Assembly (NCBI GenBank): GCA_039970095.1
Contig: JBDVMP010000066.1
Coordinates: forward strand, 1-64,000
Reading direction: 5' to 3'
From: JAMZMI01 sp039970095
GTDB taxonomy: Bacteria; Bacteroidota; Bacteroidia; Cytophagales; Cyclobacteriaceae
Length of the DNA: 64,000 nt
Part shown: one piece after another, positions 61,282 to 64,000 of the stretch
Position numbering within the stretch: position 1 is the first letter of the stretch
Layout of the letters: each line of letters opens with the position of its first letter
Translations under genes and position numbers: made by a program
The notes under the pieces: model-generated
Databases searched by the model: none
Told to the model about the DNA's origin: nothing
Seen by the model: only the letters and a program-made list of their open reading frames with translations

Positions 61282-62865
61282 TTAATCTACATTATCATGC
61301 AGATACTTATTGTTTCCAAGAATTTGATTGTCTTCCGTCAGGTTAAACTTGGAAATGTTCCGATCTGATGAATGCGGCACCTGCGTGAAGTTTACCTTCT
61401 TGCGTTCATATGCCGGCACATCATATTTCGTTTTGTAATCCTGAGCACTGATGTCAGTTTTCTGAGCACCATTGAGGGTCTCTTCCCTTCTCCTGCGTTC
61501 CTCCATAAGTTCTACTTTTTTGGAGTGCATTTCCATATTGGTCATGCGGGGCAAGTCTATTGGATCTTTCTTTTCCTCTGAGGATGGCTTTGGCATGGCA
61601 GCCAAATCTTCTTCTTCGTCAAATTCAAATTCGAAATCATCCTCCTCTTCATCCTCCAGCTCGTCTTCACGCTCTACTGCTTTTCTGATTTCCTTTTTCA
61701 AAAAATCAAACGTAAAAGAACGCTCATCTTCTTTTTCCTCCTCTACAGAGTAATCCTCCTCGTCCTCTTCTTGCTCGTCATTATCAACATTGAAAAGTCT
61801 GATTTGCTGTGGGTTGTTGAGGTCAAATATTTTTCCGGTTTCATTGTCAGATTCCACGCTCTGGGGCTGTGGTGTTGACCTGCGCTGAATCGGCTTGATC
61901 TCTTCGTGATCAAACCCCGTAGCTATTACCGTCACTTTAATGTTTTCTCCCAATTCAGGATCTACTCCGTGACCAAAGATCACCTCTGCATCGTCTCCTG
62001 AGAACTCTTGCATGTAGTCTGTAACCTCAGCAAGCTCGTCCATTTGCAGTTCTGCATCCTCTCCTGACATGATAGAAAGTAGAATTTTCTGAGCACCGTT
62101 AATATTTTGATTGTTTAGAAGAGGTGAGTTAAGTGCCTCTTCGGCCGCTCTTCTTGCACGACTTTCGCCGTAAGTTTGAGCGGACCCCATCACGGCGGCT
62201 CCTGCATCTTTCATTACAGTTTTTACATCCTCAAAATCGACATTCACATAACCCGGAACCGTGATAATTTCGGCAATTCCCTTTGCTGCAGTTGTCAATA
62301 CATTGTCTGCCTGACCGAAAGCTTCACGTATAGCCAGATTTCCAAAGATCTCTCTCAACTTATCGTTGAGAATCACCAGCACTGTATCACAATGTTCTTT
62401 TAACTCTGCAATACCCGTATTTGCCGCCTGCATCTTTTTCTTTCCTTCGAAGGCGAAAGGAGCCGTCACAATACCTACGGTCAGGATGTCCATTTCCTTA
62501 GCTATCTGAGCGATAACAGGAGCAGCCCCTGTTCCTGTGCCACCACCCATTCCGGCGGTGATGAATACCATTTTGGTATCTTCAGCCAGCATTTCCCGGA
62601 TATCATCTTTGGACTCCAATGCGGCATTCTTTCCTTTTTCGGGATTGGCTCCTGCGCCTAATCCCCCTGTAAGAGAGGTACCCAATTGGATCTTGTTAGG
62701 AACCGGGCTACTCTCCAGTGCCTGGATATCAGTGTTGCAGACAACAAACTCTACATCTTTGATACCAAGGTTAAACATGTGGTTTACGGCATTTCCGCCT
62801 CCACCACCTACTCCTATCACCTTGATGATGGATTTGTGATGTGTGGGTAAATCAAATGAATACAT
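61282..62865 (-). CDS. ftsZ: Cell division GTPase FtsZ
   Basis: 527 residues, longer than the ~380-400 of E. coli. The tubulin-like core (1-~320) has GGGGGNAVNHMF and the GTP signature GMGGGTGTGAAPVIA. The linker (~340-440) is very acidic, with runs of Glu and Asp. The conserved tail motif DVPAYERKKV, which in the clade serves for FtsA binding, is followed by some 40 more residues ending KYLHDNVD, a Bacteroidota-specific extension. It lies 31 bases after ftsA. It polymerises to form the Z ring. Confidence 0.97.
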   Translation of the reverse strand: MYSFDLPTHHKSIIKVIGVGGGGGNAVNHMFNLGIKDVEFVVCNTDIQALESSPVPNKIQLGTSLTGGLGAGANPEKGKNAALESKDDIREMLAEDTKMVFITAGMGGGTGTGAAPVIAQIAKEMDILTVGIVTAPFAFEGKKKMQAANTGIAELKEHCDTVLVILNDKLREIFGNLAIREAFGQADNVLTTAAKGIAEIITVPGYVNVDFEDVKTVMKDAGAAVMGSAQTYGESRARRAAEEALNSPLLNNQNINGAQKILLSIMSGEDAELQMDELAEVTDYMQEFSGDDAEVIFGHGVDPELGENIKVTVIATGFDHEEIKPIQRRSTPQPQSVESDNETGKIFDLNNPQQIRLFNVDNDEQEEDEEDYSVEEEKEDERSFTFDFLKKEIRKAVEREDELEDEEEDDFEFEFDEEEDLAAMPKPSSEEKKDPIDLPRMTNMEMHSKKVELMEERRRREETLNGAQKTDISAQDYKTKYDVPAYERKKVNFTQVPHSSDRNISKFNLTEDNQILGNNKYLHDNVD

Positions 62866-62896
62866 ATTTCTGCCTTTTTTAATTTCTGTTACTTAC

Positions 62897-64000
62897 TTAA
62901 TAGTCGGTTTTATCATCCAGGTCATCAATCAAAAGATCTTTGGTCTTTTCAATGATATTCATGAAAAACTTGCCCCCTTTTTTAGCGTGTTTGCTTTTCA
63001 TGCTTACGCCACCAACTTTCTCCCTATAGCCATCTTCACGGATATCCAGAGCCCTGAACCCTGAAAGCACCAAACCAACAGTGGTCGCATACATTGGACT
63101 TTTGACTGATTCCAATTTACTCTTTCCGAGATGCTCGTTCGGATAACCAATTCTTGTGTCAAGTCCGGTCATATATTCAAATAGCTGCTGCAAGTTGGTG
63201 AGTTGCGAGCCTCCACCCGTAACCACGATTCCAGCGGCCAATTTCTTATTGTAACCCGAGGTGATGATTTCGGTGTGAACCATTTCTATGATCTCTTCCA
63301 TTCTGGCTTCAATCACATGAGCCAGGTTTTTCAACGAGATCTCCTTCGGAGCTCTGTTTCTCAAACCTGGTATCGATACTATCTCATTCGGACTGGCTTC
63401 TTCGGCAATCGCTCTGCCAAACTTGGTTTTCAGGAGTTCGGCCTGATGCTCCATTACCATACACCCTTGTTTGATATCGGATGTAATGATATTGCCGCCG
63501 AAAGGTATCACCGCCGTGTGGCGAATGATGTTATCATAAAACACGGCAATGTCAGTGGTACCTCCACCTATGTCAACCAGACAAACACCAGCTTCCTTTT
63601 CTTCGTCGCTAAGCACCGAGAGAGAAGATGCCAGCGGCTCCAAAATCAAATTTTCGATTTCAAGGCCTGCGCGTTTTACACACTTATTGATATTATTGAT
63701 AGCGTTAGTCTGAGCCGTGATGATGTGAAAGTCAGCTTCAAGTTTGACACCTGACATACCAACAGGGTCTTTAATACCATCTTCGTAATCGACGATATAA
63801 TCTTGTGGCATGACATGTATGATCTCACTGCCTGGCGGTATCACGATGCGATACATGTCGCTGGTAAGGCGATTGATGTCTTCGACGGTGATCTCATCGT
63901 CAGAACTACGTGTGATCGAGCCATGGTGAACGGCACTCTTGATGTGCTGCCCCGCAATACCCACGTTGACCACATTGATATCAATTCCGGACTGCTCGCT
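62897..64000 (-). CDS. ftsA: Cell division protein FtsA, partial
   Basis: Actin-like protein that anchors FtsZ to the membrane. The reading frame is open to the right edge of the window, so the N-terminal part, including the start, is missing; about 367 residues are present. Motifs: VGIAGQHIKS, VCLVDIGGGTTDIAVF (phosphate 2 and nucleotide site), GIVVTGGGSQLTNLQQLFE. The C-terminal part ends KTKDLLIDDLDDKTDY. Directly upstream of ftsZ as in the division and cell wall cluster. Confidence 0.95.
   Translation of the reverse strand, partial: SEQSGIDINVVNVGIAGQHIKSAVHHGSITRSSDDEITVEDINRLTSDMYRIVIPPGSEIIHVMPQDYIVDYEDGIKDPVGMSGVKLEADFHIITAQTNAINNINKCVKRAGLEIENLILEPLASSLSVLSDEEKEAGVCLVDIGGGTTDIAVFYDNIIRHTAVIPFGGNIITSDIKQGCMVMEHQAELLKTKFGRAIAEEASPNEIVSIPGLRNRAPKEISLKNLAHVIEARMEEIIEMVHTEIITSGYNKKLAAGIVVTGGGSQLTNLQQLFEYMTGLDTRIGYPNEHLGKSKLESVKSPMYATTVGLVLSGFRALDIREDGYREKVGGVSMKSKHAKKGGKFFMNIIEKTKDLLIDDLDDKTDY

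Overview
The window is a piece of chromosome from a member of the Bacteroidota, most likely a marine or aerobic Cytophagales-type bacterium. This rests on several clade markers: three proteins with type IX secretion (T9SS) sorting domains, one of them of the gliding-motility-associated type; an Na+-pumping NADH:quinone reductase operon; a Bacteroidota-style FtsZ with an acidic linker and a terminal LHDNVD sequence; -7 promoter boxes of the form TAnnTTTG; and weak Shine-Dalgarno use. I saw no rRNA, tRNA, CRISPR array, insertion sequence or prophage. Most of the window looks like ordinary core chromosome.

Layout. Positions 1-2.6 kb (minus strand) hold the front of an arginine biosynthesis operon: a GNAT acetyltransferase (probable N-acetylglutamate synthase), argG and a truncated argC, preceded by a structured leader with a 21-codon Arg-containing ORF. 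2.6-7.9 kb (minus) is a DUF502 membrane protein and nqrABCDE, with no nqrF. 8-13.9 kb (minus) runs from a secreted gliding-associated C-terminal protein through a DCC-family protein, fabD, an easily missed 46-aa lipoprotein, cmk (TTG start) and ispH. 14.1-17.6 kb (plus) is sdhCAB with a good promoter and terminator. 17.8-29.5 kb contains two TPR sensor kinases, a large membrane-anchored unknown protein, a MATE transporter, a DUF4185 lipoprotein, a TPR lipoprotein and a LytTR response regulator.

29.7-34.8 kb is one 1710-aa T9SS-exported adhesin-like protein. A 53-aa small membrane protein with its own terminator follows, then recQ, a LiuC-like hydratase, comEC, a GNAT, and phoH divergent from a SAM hydrolase gene (DUF62) and a small monooxygenase-fold gene. 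43.0-45.9 kb (minus) carries a CHRD-like lipoprotein and a compact RimB-like protease / RimK / aspartoacylase-like cluster. 46.1-47.7 kb is a short GT35 glucan phosphorylase-like protein in which the PLP lysine position is Thr.

48.3-53.8 kb is an aromatic amino acid catabolism block: an Lrp regulator divergent from an amino acid dehydrogenase, then hmgA, hppD and fahA. These would take Phe/Tyr-derived 4-hydroxyphenylpyruvate to fumarate and acetoacetate. 53.8-61.1 kb holds a secreted CotH-kinase-like protein, a MacB/FtsX-type permease, a lipoprotein, a MazEF toxin-antitoxin pair with a palindromic operator, and a small conserved unknown. The window ends with ftsZ and a truncated ftsA (minus), the distal end of the division and cell wall cluster.

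There is no single obvious new defence or mobile system. The most interesting leads are the PLP-lysine-less glucan phosphorylase homologue, the leader RNA of the arginine operon, the Cys-cluster acetyltransferase, the ligase/protease/deacylase (RimK) cluster, and the dehydrogenase that opens the homogentisate operon.
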